Source: CADEDH01 sp041394285
GTDB taxonomy: Bacteria > Actinomycetota > Acidimicrobiia > Acidimicrobiales > SZUA-35
Length of the DNA stretch: 64,000 nt
Reading direction: 5' to 3'
Assembly (NCBI GenBank): GCA_041394285.1
Contig: JAWKIL010000018.1
Span: forward strand, 1-64,000
Shown: in pieces, positions 41,805 to 51,201 of the stretch
How the letters are laid out: each line of letters starts with the position of its first letter
How positions within the stretch are numbered: position 1 is the first letter of the stretch
Made by a program: the position numbers and the translations under genes
Notes under the pieces: generated by a model
Databases searched by the model: none
Seen by the model: only the letters and a program-made list of their open reading frames with translations
Told to the model about the DNA's origin: nothing

Positions 41805-42749
41805 ATGCGCATCGGGACCATGCTGTCGATGCCGGGGGATCCGGTGGCCACGGCCGGCCTGCGGGAACGGGCGGCGGCAGCCGAGGAGGCGGGCTTCGCC
41901 TCGGCCTGGCTGCCCCAGGTGGGCACGGTGGACGCCCTGATGGCCCTGGCCCTGGCCGGGACGACCACCAGCCGTATCGAGCTGGGAACGGCCGTGGTGC
42001 CCACCTACCCCCGACACCCCACCGTGCTGGCCGAACAGGCCCTCACCGTGCAGGACGCCACCGGTAACCGCCTGGCCCTCGGCGTGGGCCTCAGCCACCG
42101 CTTCCTCATCGAGAACAGCCTGGGGCTCGACTACTCCCGCCCTATCCCCCACACCCGGGAGTACCTCACGATCCTGGCCGGGCTGCTGGCGGGCGAGGCC
42201 GTGCGCTTCGAGGGCGAGCTGTACCGGGTCAAGGCCCAGGTCACGGTGGGCGCCGCCTCACCCCCGCCGGTGCTGGTGGCGGCCCTCGGCCCGGCCATGC
42301 TGCGGCTCTGCGGGCGCCTGGCCGACGGCACCATCACCTGGATGGGCGGGATCGACTACCTGCGCGACGTCGCCGTCCCCACCATGAGCGCGGCAGCAGC
42401 AGCCGCCGGCCGCCCGGCCCCCCGGTTCGTGGCCATGGTGCCGGTGCTCCTCGCCGACGACGGGGCCGCCGGGCGGGACCTGGTGAACGACACGTTCACC
42501 ATGTACGGCCGCATCCCGTCGTACCGGGCCACCCTGGACCGGGGTGGGGCCTCCGAGCCGGCCGACGTGGCCGTGATCGGCGACGCCGACGCCATCGCGG
42601 CCGGGCTCGACGCCTTCGCCGCCGTGGGCGTGACCGACTTCGCCGCCGTGGTGCCCCGCTCCGCCCCATCGTTCGCCGCCACCACCGAGCTGCTGGCCGG
42701 GCTGGCCCGGAGCAGTTTCGCCGAGCCGGCGCCGGGCGGGGCGCCGTGA
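41805..42749 (+). CDS. LLM class (F420-type) oxidoreductase
   Basis: A 314-residue member: MRIGTMLSMPGDPVATAGLRERAAAAEEAGFASAWLPQVGTVDALMALALAGTTTSRIELGTAVVPTYPRHPTVLAEQALTVQDATGNRLALGVGLSH is typical of the F420-dependent 5,10-methylene-H4MPT reductase-like group. The ATG lies about 195 bases from the divergent monooxygenase start. The 3' end overlaps the SDR gene by GTGA. It probably reduces or oxidises an intermediate of the same pathway (inference from context). Confidence 0.87.
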   Translation: MRIGTMLSMPGDPVATAGLRERAAAAEEAGFASAWLPQVGTVDALMALALAGTTTSRIELGTAVVPTYPRHPTVLAEQALTVQDATGNRLALGVGLSHRFLIENSLGLDYSRPIPHTREYLTILAGLLAGEAVRFEGELYRVKAQVTVGAASPPPVLVAALGPAMLRLCGRLADGTITWMGGIDYLRDVAVPTMSAAAAAAGRPAPRFVAMVPVLLADDGAAGRDLVNDTFTMYGRIPSYRATLDRGGASEPADVAVIGDADAIAAGLDAFAAVGVTDFAAVVPRSAPSFAATTELLAGLARSSFAEPAPGGAP

Positions 42750-43504
42750 ACCGGCTGGAAGGCCGCGTTGCGCTGATCACCGGGGCCTCCAGCGGCATCG
42801 GGGCCGGCGTGGCCGCCGCCTTCGCCGCCGAGGGTTGCGCCGCCGTGGCCGTCAACCACCCCGACGGGGCCACCCGGGAGGCGGCCGAGGCGCTGGCCGA
42901 CCAGGTGCGGGCCCAGGGCGGCCAGGCCCTGGTGGTCCAGGCCGACGTCGCCGCCGAGGACCAGGTGGCGGCCATGGTGGGCGAGGTCGAGTCGGCCTTC
43001 GGCCGGATCGACATCCTGGTCAACAACGCCGGCTTCGCCACCCGGGGCCGGGTGGAGGAACTGCCGCTCCGCCGCTGGGAGCGGATGCTGGCGGTCCACC
43101 TCACCGGCACCTTCCTGTGCACCCGGGCCGTGCTCGGGGGCATGTACGAGCGCGACTACGGGCGCATCGTGAACACCGCCTCCCAGCTGGCCTACCGGGG
43201 CGGGGCCGAGCGGTCGCACTATGTGGCGGCCAAGGCCGGCATCATCGGCTTCACCCGATCCCTGGCCCTGGAGATCGGGTCCCGCAACGTCACCGCCAAC
43301 TGCGTGGCCCCCGGCGCCACGGAGACGCCGATCCTGAACGGCGCCACCACCGAGTTCCTCGACGAGCTGCGGGCCTCGATCCCCCGGGGCCGTTTCGCCA
43401 CCGTCGAGGAGATCGTGCCGGCGTACGTGTACCTGGCCTCCGACGAGGCCCGCCACGTGCTGGGCCAGACGATCAGCCCAAACGGCGGCGACGTCTTCCT
43501 CTGA
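42746..43504 (+). CDS. SDR family oxidoreductase
   Basis: A 252-residue classical short-chain dehydrogenase: coenzyme site TGASSGIG near residue 13, NNAG, catalytic Ser in NTASQLAYRGG and YVAAK. The end NGGDVFL fits glucose dehydrogenase/FabG-like enzymes. Coupled to the LLM gene by a GTGA overlap and followed 6 bases later by the BenE-like transporter gene. An alcohol or ketone step in a ring-degradation pathway would fit the nearby monooxygenase. Confidence 0.9.
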   Translation: MNRLEGRVALITGASSGIGAGVAAAFAAEGCAAVAVNHPDGATREAAEALADQVRAQGGQALVVQADVAAEDQVAAMVGEVESAFGRIDILVNNAGFATRGRVEELPLRRWERMLAVHLTGTFLCTRAVLGGMYERDYGRIVNTASQLAYRGGAERSHYVAAKAGIIGFTRSLALEIGSRNVTANCVAPGATETPILNGATTEFLDELRASIPRGRFATVEEIVPAYVYLASDEARHVLGQTISPNGGDVFL

Positions 43505-43509
43505 GATCC

Positions 43510-44739
43510 ATGCGCCTGCTCAAGGACTTCTCGGCTTCCACCATCACGGCCGGCTTCGTGGCCACCCTGGTCGGCCTGACCAGCGGGATCACCCTGATGT
43601 TCGAGGCCGCCCGGGCGCTGGGGGCCGACGACGCCCAGCTCACGTCATGGGTCTCGGCCCTGTGCCTGGGCATGGCCCTGCTCACGATCGTGCCGTCGCT
43701 ACGGCTCCGGGTGCCGGTGATGGTGGCGTTCTCCGCCCCCGGGGCCGCCATCCTGGCCACGCTCCGCCCCGGCGACTTCTCCCTGTCCGAGGCGATCGGG
43801 GCTTTCCTGGCCTGCGGGCTGCTGATCACCGTGGCCGGCTATTCGGGGCTGTTCGAGCGGGTGATGAACCGTATCCCGGTGGCCCTGGTCAGCGCTCTGC
43901 TGGGCGGGGTGCTGGCCCGTTTCGTGGTCGCCGGGTTCGCCGACGCCGCCACCGCCCCCGGGGTCGTGTTCATCACCACCCTCACCTACATGGCCATGCG
44001 GCGCCTGGCCCCCCGCTACGCCGTCATCGGGGTGCTGGTGGTCGGGGTGGCCACCGCGGTGGTGAGCGGCTCGCTGCGGGCCGACGAGCTGGAGCTTTCA
44101 CTGGCCCGGCCGGTGTACATGGCCCCCTCGTTCTCCCTGTCGGCCCTGGTCGGCATCGCCGTACCGTTGTTCATCGTCACCATGGCCGGCCAGAACCTGC
44201 CCGGCGTGGCCGCTCTGAGGAACTCGGGCTACGACGCCCCCATCTCCGCCGTGGTGGGCACCACCGGGCTGGTGACGATCCTGCTCGCCCCGTTCGGCGG
44301 GTACACCTTCAACCTGTCGGCCGTCTCCGCCCCCATCTGCATGGAGGCCCCGGCCCACGAAGATCCCGCCCGCCGCTACACCGCGGCGGTCACCAACGGG
44401 TTGCTCTACCTGGTGGCCGCCCTCTTCGGGTCGTCGATCACCGGCGCCCTGAACGCGTTCCCCACCGAGCTGATCCACATCGTGGCCGCCCTCGCCCTCC
44501 TGCCAACGATCGGCAACGCCCTGGCCACTGCGGTGTGGGACCAGACCCACCGGGAGGCGGCGATGTTCACCTTCGTCATCACCCTGTCGGGAGTCACCGT
44601 GGCCAAGATCGGCTCGCCGTTCTGGGGGGCCGTGGCCGGGGTGCTGGCCATGGTCATCTCCTCCAGCCGGTTCGGGTCGCGCCCCAGCCCCCACCGGCCG
44701 GCCCCGGTGGCCGGAGCCGAGGCGCAACAGGCGGGGTGA
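43510..44739 (+). CDS. benE: BenE-like benzoate/H+ symporter family transporter
   Basis: A 409-residue membrane protein with about 12 helices. Recognisable BenE segments include AGFVATLVGLTSGITLMFEAARALG, IPVALVSALLGGVLARF and MAGQNLPGVAALRNSGYDAPISAVVGTTGLVTILLAPFGGYTFNLSAVSAPICMEAPAHEDPARRYTAAV. The family imports benzoate or related carboxylates with protons. It ends the LLM-SDR-transporter operon. The real substrate may be another cyclic acid. Confidence 0.88.
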   Translation: MRLLKDFSASTITAGFVATLVGLTSGITLMFEAARALGADDAQLTSWVSALCLGMALLTIVPSLRLRVPVMVAFSAPGAAILATLRPGDFSLSEAIGAFLACGLLITVAGYSGLFERVMNRIPVALVSALLGGVLARFVVAGFADAATAPGVVFITTLTYMAMRRLAPRYAVIGVLVVGVATAVVSGSLRADELELSLARPVYMAPSFSLSALVGIAVPLFIVTMAGQNLPGVAALRNSGYDAPISAVVGTTGLVTILLAPFGGYTFNLSAVSAPICMEAPAHEDPARRYTAAVTNGLLYLVAALFGSSITGALNAFPTELIHIVAALALLPTIGNALATAVWDQTHREAAMFTFVITLSGVTVAKIGSPFWGAVAGVLAMVISSSRFGSRPSPHRPAPVAGAEAQQAG

Positions 44740-44758
44740 CCTCCGGTCAGCCTGCGCC
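44721..44758. terminator. Hairpin terminator candidate between convergent genes
   Basis: GGCGCA and GGC pair with GCC and TGCGCC on the other side, with an inner TGACC-TCC-GGTCA stem; the left strand carries two small bulges. It overlaps the stop of the BenE-like gene and lies before the convergent acyl-CoA dehydrogenase stop. Confidence 0.35.
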
Positions 44759-44781
44759 CATGGCCACGAACCGACGGGCCG

Positions 44782-46041
44782 TCAGTTCCGGGGCAGATCC
44801 CGGAAGGGGGTGTCGGGTGACGGGCCCGGCTCCCTGGGCAGGCCGAGCGCCCGCTCCCCCAGCAGGTTGCGCTGAATCTGATCGCTCCCGGCGTAGATCG
44901 GGGGCGCCGGGGAGAACACGGTCATCTCCTGGAACACCCCGGCCGTGCCCGGCGACTCCCAGAGCTGCCCCTCGGGGCCGAGCAGCAGGTTGGCGGCGTC
45001 GCGGGCCCGGGCCACGGCATCCGAGTTGATCACCTTGGCCACGTTGCCCTCGAACCCGGTGCGGCTCCCGGGCACCGACCGGGCCCGCCACCCCCGCAGC
45101 CGGGCCAGCTCGTAGTCCGTCGTGACCCCGGCCAGAGCCTGGCGCACCAGCGGATCGCCGGTCCGGCCCCGGGCCTCGGCCAGCTCGCTCAGCATCCGTA
45201 GGTGACGGCGGCCCACCGCCGCCCCGCTGATCGGCCCGCTGCGGCCCACGAACCCGGCCGCCGGCCGGTCGAGGTCACCGCCCCGGCTCCCCGGCAGGGC
45301 CGGTGAGAACGTGGCCCCGCCGTGGCCGGTGGCGGCCCGCTCGAACCCGAGCGTGGCGTTGGCCACCACCCAGCCCTGGTTCAGCTCTCCCACCACGTCG
45401 ACCGCCCGCGCCCGGGCCCCGTCGAGGAAGACCTCGTTGAACACGGCCCGGCCCGTCATCTCCCGCAGGGGCCGCACCTCGATGCCGGGCTGGTCCATGG
45501 CGATCACGAAGTACGTGATCCCCTGGTGCTTTGGGGCGTCGGGGTCGGTGCGGGCCAAGAGCATGGCCAGATCGGCCGTCTGGGCGGTGGACGTCCACAC
45601 CTTCTGACCGGTGATCACCCACTCGTCGCCGTCCCGCTCGGCCCTGGTCTGGAGCCCGGCCAGGTCCGAACCCGCCTGCGGTTCGGAGAACAGCTGGCAC
45701 CATCCGGCCGTGCCGTCGAGGATGGGCGGCACCCACGCCGCCACCTGCTCGGGCGTGCCGTGGCGGGCGATCGTCGGCGCCGCCAGCGTGAGCCCCAGGC
45801 CCCCGGGCGGGCCCAGCACCTGGCCCCGGGTGAGGGTGGCGGTCACGACCCCGGCCAGGTCGCCCGGCCAGCCCAGCCCGCCGGCCGCCCCGGGCAGTGT
45901 GGGACTCGACCACCCATGCGCCGCCAGCAGGCCCCACCAGGCCCGGACCGTGATCTCCGAGGTCCAGTGCTCGGCGATCAACGCCTCGACCTGCGCTCGT
46001 ACCTCGTCCCCGGAGGGCGGTGTCATGACAGGAAGTGTCAT
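44782..46041 (-). CDS. Acyl-CoA dehydrogenase
   Basis: A 419-residue acyl-CoA dehydrogenase. WCQLFSEPQAGSDLAGLQTRAERDGDEWVITGQKVWTSTAQTADLAMLLART is the FAD/substrate middle domain and RNLLGERALGLPREP the closing helix. The residue aligned with the MCAD catalytic Glu (IYEGT) is Ala (IYAGSDQIQ), as in several actinobacterial FadE proteins that use a base elsewhere or act with a partner. ATG 46041 follows CCAGGA. Fatty-acid or cyclic side-chain oxidation is likely. Confidence 0.88.
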   Translation of the reverse strand: MTLPVMTPPSGDEVRAQVEALIAEHWTSEITVRAWWGLLAAHGWSSPTLPGAAGGLGWPGDLAGVVTATLTRGQVLGPPGGLGLTLAAPTIARHGTPEQVAAWVPPILDGTAGWCQLFSEPQAGSDLAGLQTRAERDGDEWVITGQKVWTSTAQTADLAMLLARTDPDAPKHQGITYFVIAMDQPGIEVRPLREMTGRAVFNEVFLDGARARAVDVVGELNQGWVVANATLGFERAATGHGGATFSPALPGSRGGDLDRPAAGFVGRSGPISGAAVGRRHLRMLSELAEARGRTGDPLVRQALAGVTTDYELARLRGWRARSVPGSRTGFEGNVAKVINSDAVARARDAANLLLGPEGQLWESPGTAGVFQEMTVFSPAPPIYAGSDQIQRNLLGERALGLPREPGPSPDTPFRDLPRN

Positions 46042-46069
46042 GGCCCCATCCTGGCCCAAACCCGGCCGG

Positions 46070-47296
46070 TCAGGCCACGCCCCGCAGGGCGGCGATCGGC
46101 TCGGTGCTCGACGCCTTCCAGGCCGGATAGGTGCCGGCCACGAGGCCGATGGCGGCGCCCAGCACCGGTGCGGCGAACGGAAGCCACGAGTCGAGCACGG
46201 GCGACCACTCCCGGGTGGCCGACACGACCACGACCGCCAGCACGCCGAGGCTGGTGCCGATCACCCCGGCCAGCGCCCCCAGAGCCACCGATTCGGTGAG
46301 GAACTGGAGCGCGATGTGGCGGCGGGTGGCGCCCAGTGCCCGCCGCAGACCGATCTCGCCCGTGCGCTCCAACACCGACACCAGCGTCACGTTGGCGATA
46401 CCGATCGCCCCCACCAGCAGCGACACGCCCCCCAGGGCGAGGAACAGCGCGTTGACGTCGTCCTGCACATCGGACCGGACCCGGCGGGGCGAGGGCGGCA
46501 CCGCCACCCGCAACTGCTCCGGGGCGTTGGGGGCCAGCGCGGTGGGGGCCTGGGCCCCGATCAGCTCGGCGGCGCCGATGGCCACGTCGACCTCGACCGA
46601 CTCCACCCCGGCCAGGTTGAACCGGTCGCGCGCGACCTGATTGGGGACGATGATGGCGCCGAGCAGATCGGGGCGGCGGGCCGTGTCGCCCAGGATCCCC
46701 ACCACGGCGAGGGCCTCGTCGCCCACGAAGATCACCGGGAGGTTGTCGACCCGGGTCACGTTGAGCCGCTGGGCCGCCGCCGGGCCCAGAACCGCCACCG
46801 GGTCGGCCCGATCCTCGTGTCCCTGGTCGAAGAAGCGGCCGGTGAAGAGGCTCGCCCGCACCGCTTCGAACAGGCCGGGGCTGGCTGCCACCACCGGGAT
46901 CTGGAACTCGGTCTGGCCCTGGGGATCGACCACCGGCACGGAGCGGGCCAGCTTGTCGCCGACGTCGACGTCCGACACGGTTCCGGCGGAAACCACGCCG
47001 TTGAGGCGTTCGATCCGAGCCTCGGCGTCCCACGGGATGACGTTGAGCGACCGGCTGCTGTCCCCGAACCCGGTGGACTGGGGTGACACGACCACCTCGG
47101 TGGCTTCCAGCTCGTTGAAGCGGGAGACGATCTGGTTCCCCGCCGTTTTGGCCAACCCCAGCGTGGTGACCAGGGCCCCCACGCCCAAGATGGTGCCCAG
47201 CGCCGTGAGCACGGTTCGGGCTGGCCGGGCAGTGAGGGCCACCGCCGTCTCCGACAGGAGGTCACGCACGCTGAGGCGGCTCCGTTCGGCGCTCAC
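46070..47296 (-). CDS. MacB/FtsX-like ABC transporter permease
   Basis: A 408-residue permease of the MacB type: first helix TARPARTVLTALGTILGVGALVTTLGLAKTAGNQIVSRFNELEA, a periplasmic domain of about 220 residues, then three helices containing GGVSLLVGAIGIANVTLVSVLERTGEIGLRRALGATRRHIALQFLTESVALG, the FtsX signature. GTG 47296 overlaps the ATPase stop by GTGA. With the ATPase, adaptor and lipoprotein it forms a MacAB-like mechanotransmission system, which exports or works on envelope substrates rather than importing. Confidence 0.9.
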   Translation of the reverse strand: MSAERSRLSVRDLLSETAVALTARPARTVLTALGTILGVGALVTTLGLAKTAGNQIVSRFNELEATEVVVSPQSTGFGDSSRSLNVIPWDAEARIERLNGVVSAGTVSDVDVGDKLARSVPVVDPQGQTEFQIPVVAASPGLFEAVRASLFTGRFFDQGHEDRADPVAVLGPAAAQRLNVTRVDNLPVIFVGDEALAVVGILGDTARRPDLLGAIIVPNQVARDRFNLAGVESVEVDVAIGAAELIGAQAPTALAPNAPEQLRVAVPPSPRRVRSDVQDDVNALFLALGGVSLLVGAIGIANVTLVSVLERTGEIGLRRALGATRRHIALQFLTESVALGALAGVIGTSLGVLAVVVVSATREWSPVLDSWLPFAAPVLGAAIGLVAGTYPAWKASSTEPIAALRGVA

Positions 47297-48087
47297 CGCA
47301 CGCCGCTCCCCACCCGGCGGTCCTCGGTCACCTGGCCGTCGCGCAGGCCCACCACCCGCTCGGCCCGGGAGGCCACCGAGTCGTCGTGGGTGATCACGGC
47401 CAGCGTCAGACCCCGGCCGTGGAGCTCGTCGAACAGGGCCAGGATCTGCTCGCCGGTGGCGGTGTCGAGATTGCCCGTCGGCTCGTCGGCCAGGAGCAGG
47501 CTCGGATCCGACACGAGGGCCCGGGCCACCGCCACCCGCTGCCGTTCGCCACCCGACAGGGTGGCCGGCGTGGCCTCCAGACGGTGGCCGAGGCCCACGC
47601 TCACGAGCGCCTCCACCGCCCGATCCCGCCGCCTCTCCCGGGCGCCGGGACGGTAGAGGTCGGCCAGCATCACGTTCTCCACGATGCTGCGGTAGCTCAG
47701 CAGGTGGAACGCCTGGAAGACGAAGCCGATCCGGGCCGCCCGTACCCCGGCCCGTTCCGGCTCGGTCAGGGTGACGGTGTCGATCCCGTCGAGGTGGTAG
47801 CTACCCGTGGTCGGTGAGTCGAGCAGCCCCAGCAGGTGCAGCAGCGTCGACTTGCCCGAACCCGACGGACCGACGATGGCCAGGTACTCCCCCCGTTCGA
47901 TGACCAGATCGGTCGGCTTGAGCGCTTCGACCGGAGGAGGCCCGGGGAACGTTCGGCCCGCCTGGTGCAACAGCACCACCGGTACCGGATCGCCGCCAGA
48001 CGGCTCGGCCGGCATCCCGGGCCACAGATCGCCCGTCACATCGTCGTCGACCGCCATCGGCTCGGCCCGTTTCCGGCGGAGCCTCAT
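47293..48087 (-). CDS. MacB/LolD-type ABC ATP-binding protein
   Basis: A 264-residue ATPase with about 45 extra N-terminal residues. GPSGSGKSTLLHLLGLLDSPTTGSYHLDG is the MacB/LolD-type Walker A region; LSGGERQRVAVARAL, LLLADEPTGNLD and ITHDDSVASRAERVV follow. ATG 48087 overlaps the adaptor stop by ATGA. The cognate permease is the next gene. Confidence 0.92.
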   Translation of the reverse strand: MRLRRKRAEPMAVDDDVTGDLWPGMPAEPSGGDPVPVVLLHQAGRTFPGPPPVEALKPTDLVIERGEYLAIVGPSGSGKSTLLHLLGLLDSPTTGSYHLDGIDTVTLTEPERAGVRAARIGFVFQAFHLLSYRSIVENVMLADLYRPGARERRRDRAVEALVSVGLGHRLEATPATLSGGERQRVAVARALVSDPSLLLADEPTGNLDTATGEQILALFDELHGRGLTLAVITHDDSVASRAERVVGLRDGQVTEDRRVGSGVR

Positions 48088-49883
48088 GAACCGGTGTCTC
48101 GCTCGCTGTCGGAGGTCGTGGGGTTCTCCTCGTCTCCGGCCGCGGCCCCGGCCCCGGCCTGGCCCGGCAACTCGAGGTCCCGCCCCACGACCACCCGGTC
48201 ACCGACGGCCAGGGCAGGTGCTCCGGCCGCCGAACGAACCTCCACGTAGCCATCGGCCCGGAGCCCGGTGACCACCTCCACCAGCTCCACCTGACCAGCC
48301 GACCGCTCCACCTCCACCCGTGCGGACCCGTCGGCCCCCGCCGACAGGGCGGCCAGGGGCACCGCCAGCACCTCACCACCCGACGAGCTGATCGGGATCG
48401 ACACCCGAAGGTTCAGGTTCAGGGCGTCCTCGGGGAGCGGCTCCACCGGCTCCAGACGGAGACCGTAGCGATCGGCCGACAGGTCGGCCCCGCCCGGCTT
48501 GTCGGCCACGAACGTCACCACCGCCGGTACTTCCAGCCCCAGACCCTGATCCTCCAGCACCGCCTCGGCGCCCACCTCCACCAGGCGTCGATCGGCGCTC
48601 GACAGCCCCGACTCCACCAGCGTCTTGGACCCCGAGATCGTCATCACCGCCCCGGTGGGGGTGTCGCCCACCTCGACGGCCACGCTCTGCACCTCCTGAG
48701 GGAGCGAGGGCAGGAACACCAGCTCGGCCACCGGGATCTCCGCTCCGGCCTTCGACTCGGCGGTGGTCAGCGCCGTCTTGGCGTCGGCCACCCGCTTCTG
48801 GGCGTCGGTGACGGCCGATGACAACCCGGCGGTATCGGCCGGGGCCAGGCGCTCGCGACGCTGGGCTTCGGCCACCGGCACCGCCGCCTCGGCCGCCGCC
48901 ACCAGGGCGTCCTGCTCCTGGTTCACGGTCGGCACCGCCGCCTGGGCCCGGGTCAGCTTGGTGGCGGCATCGCTGGCCGCCGCGACCGCCTCGTCGGCGG
49001 CCGTCTGGAGGGCGGCCAACTCGGCCGGGGTGGGCGGTTCGCCGGTATCAGGGTTCGTGCCCGCCTTGGCCTTGGCCAACTTGTCGGCGGCGGCAGCCGA
49101 CGCCTTGTCGGCCGCCTGCTTGGCCGAGTCGGCGTCGGTGACGGCCTGCGCGGCGTCGGCCTTGGCCGTGGCCGACGCCGCCTTCGCCGAGGTGACGGCG
49201 TTCTGGGCCTGGACGACCGACTGATCGAGCTGGAGCTTCTCCGATTCCTTGAGCGGGGCCCGGGCGTCGGCCAGCGCCTTGTTGGCCACATCGAGCTCGT
49301 CCTCGGCCGCGGCCACCGCCTCCTTGGCCGTCGTCACCGCCGTCTGCTCGGCCACGTCCTGCACCGGCGGGGTGTAGCCGGCCTTCCGGTACAACCGCTC
49401 CACGGCCGCCGCTGTCGAACGGTCGTAGACGCCGTCGACCTGGCCCGGGTCGAGCCGGAGCCGGTTGAGCGCTTCCTCCAGCTGGCGTACGTCGGGCCCG
49501 TCGAGGGTGGGAATGAGGTTGCGGAACACGGGGAGATCACCCTGGAGCACGATGATGGGGCGACCCGAGACCTCGATGGCCACGTCGCCCTCCCCCACCG
49601 GGTCGCCGGCCGCCTTCGGCAGCCTCGTGACCACCAGGCTGTTTCCGCTGGCGCCGCTCACGGTCAGCTCCGTGGCGTCGCTCGACCGTACCGTGCCCCT
49701 CACCACCACCTGCTGCGACAGCAGCCGGTTCTCCACCGGCACCGAGATCAGCGACGGCTCGGGCGCGTCGGTCTCCGCCGCGATCTCGGCCGGCGATTTG
49801 ATCCGCTGTCCTCCCACCCATCCCAGCAGCGACGACACGACCGCCACCGCGGCCACCGTCACCAGCAACGCCCGCCTATCCAC
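48084..49883 (-). CDS. Periplasmic adaptor-like protein with peptidoglycan-binding domain and long coiled coil
   Basis: A 599-residue membrane-anchored protein. One N-terminal helix (ALLVTVAAVAVVSSLLGWVGG) is followed by a lipoyl/HlyD-like barrel, a PG_binding_1 domain (LDGPDVRQLEEALNRLRLDPGQVDGVYDRSTAAAVERLYRKAGY), an Ala/Lys/Asp-rich coiled coil of about 200 residues (180-380), and C-terminal beta domains ending ALAVGDRVVVGRDLELPG. In MacA the coiled coil is shorter; the peptidoglycan-binding domain suggests it reaches the cell wall. It sits upstream of the ATPase and permease genes with a 4-base overlap. Confidence 0.85.
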   Translation of the reverse strand: MDRRALLVTVAAVAVVSSLLGWVGGQRIKSPAEIAAETDAPEPSLISVPVENRLLSQQVVVRGTVRSSDATELTVSGASGNSLVVTRLPKAAGDPVGEGDVAIEVSGRPIIVLQGDLPVFRNLIPTLDGPDVRQLEEALNRLRLDPGQVDGVYDRSTAAAVERLYRKAGYTPPVQDVAEQTAVTTAKEAVAAAEDELDVANKALADARAPLKESEKLQLDQSVVQAQNAVTSAKAASATAKADAAQAVTDADSAKQAADKASAAAADKLAKAKAGTNPDTGEPPTPAELAALQTAADEAVAAASDAATKLTRAQAAVPTVNQEQDALVAAAEAAVPVAEAQRRERLAPADTAGLSSAVTDAQKRVADAKTALTTAESKAGAEIPVAELVFLPSLPQEVQSVAVEVGDTPTGAVMTISGSKTLVESGLSSADRRLVEVGAEAVLEDQGLGLEVPAVVTFVADKPGGADLSADRYGLRLEPVEPLPEDALNLNLRVSIPISSSGGEVLAVPLAALSAGADGSARVEVERSAGQVELVEVVTGLRADGYVEVRSAAGAPALAVGDRVVVGRDLELPGQAGAGAAAGDEENPTTSDSERDTGS

Positions 49884-49931
49884 CTGCGCCCTCCCGAGTC
49901 CTCTCGCTCCAGCTGCCGTCCGGCGAAGGCG

Positions 49932-51035
49932 TCAGGCGCCGGCTTCGCTCTTGAGCTCCGCCAACCGTTCGGCGTGGGCGTCGACGAACTCCTGCTCGTA
50001 CTCCGCCGAAACCTCCTGGTAGAGCTTGATCTGCTCCTCCTGGCCGCCGTCGCACTCGTTGACCGCCTTGGCCAGGGCGATCTCCTCGGCCTGGACTTCG
50101 GCCAGCTCGGCCTTCGCCTCGTCGGGGATCACCGGCGGCTGCGAGCCGAGGGCCCGCAGCTCCTCTTCGGACATGGCGGCGTAGTCGTCCTCGGTGAGCT
50201 CGGCCCCGGGGTAGGTGACCTGGGCGTCGATCTCGGTGAGCCGCTCCTCGAAGGTCGTGTACACCTCCTCCTGACCCGGATAGTCGAGGCCCTTGTCGGC
50301 CACGCAGTCCTTGATCTTCTGTTCGGCTTCCACGATCCGGGGGTCGGACCGGACCCGCTCGTACATGGCTTCCATCTCGTCGCTGAACTCCGTGTACACC
50401 TTCTGGGGCAGGCTGTTGGCGGCGTTCATCGCCTCTCCCTCACAGCCTTCCGGCTCGTAGGCCATGTTCTCCATCGCCTCCTGCTGCTCCTCCTCGCTGA
50501 GGGTGGGGTCGATCTCGAACTTCGACATGTCACCGTAGAGGGCCTCCTGGTAGGCGGCCTGCTCCTCCGGGCTCAAGGCCTCCTGGATCTTTGCGTTGGG
50601 ATCCTCGATGTCCGGGCCGACCTCGCTGTCGTCGTAGCCCACCAGATCGGGGCCGAGGGCGCTCTGGGGGAACCGCTGGGTGGAGATCCCGAACCCGTAC
50701 TTGGCCGTCCATTCGTCGGAGCCGTACTCCTCGCCCTCGGTGGGGCCGAACTGGATGTACTGCGACGGGTCCTGGGGGATGTACTCGAAGCCTTCGCGCT
50801 TCATGCAGGCGGCGATGGCCTCCTGGCGGGCCCGCTCCTCCTCCACCATCTGGGCCTGGGCCTGCTCCGGATCGTTGGCGTAGTCCGCCTGCCCGAAGTA
50901 CTCGGACAGCGGAGACGCCACGGCCTCGCCGTCGCCCCCGCCGGTCCCGGCTTCGGTGTCGTCGCCGCCCCCACACGATGTGAGCACGGCCAACAACGCC
51001 ACCGGCGCGACCAACATGGTCCGACCTCGTGCCAT
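49932..51035 (-). CDS. Acidic lipoprotein of the MacAB-like operon, unknown function
   Basis: A 367-residue protein with signal peptide and lipobox LTSC, then a very acidic sequence (many Glu, Asp, Gln) without recognised domain. Several Cys are spread along it (AACMKREGF, EGCEGEAM, KDCVADKG, NECDGGQ), possibly disulfide-bonded outside the cell. Predicted helices are amphipathic. ATG 51035 is preferred to the longer start because GAGGAGGA lies upstream. It is the first gene before the adaptor-ATPase-permease set, so it may be the extracytoplasmic partner or substrate carrier (inference). Confidence 0.7.
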   Translation of the reverse strand: MARGRTMLVAPVALLAVLTSCGGGDDTEAGTGGGDGEAVASPLSEYFGQADYANDPEQAQAQMVEEERARQEAIAACMKREGFEYIPQDPSQYIQFGPTEGEEYGSDEWTAKYGFGISTQRFPQSALGPDLVGYDDSEVGPDIEDPNAKIQEALSPEEQAAYQEALYGDMSKFEIDPTLSEEEQQEAMENMAYEPEGCEGEAMNAANSLPQKVYTEFSDEMEAMYERVRSDPRIVEAEQKIKDCVADKGLDYPGQEEVYTTFEERLTEIDAQVTYPGAELTEDDYAAMSEEELRALGSQPPVIPDEAKAELAEVQAEEIALAKAVNECDGGQEEQIKLYQEVSAEYEQEFVDAHAERLAELKSEAGA

Positions 51036-51201
51036 CACATCCTCCTCGTTCACGCCCGACCGGACGCGCCTACTTCGTGCGACATTCTTGCACCACTCAG
51101 AGCGGAATGTTCGGCACCTGATACCTGCTCCTCGTGTTCGACCCCGAACCGGCGCGGACCTAGAGTTGGGCCCGGGGATCGACTCCGGGGGGACGGCGCA
51201 G

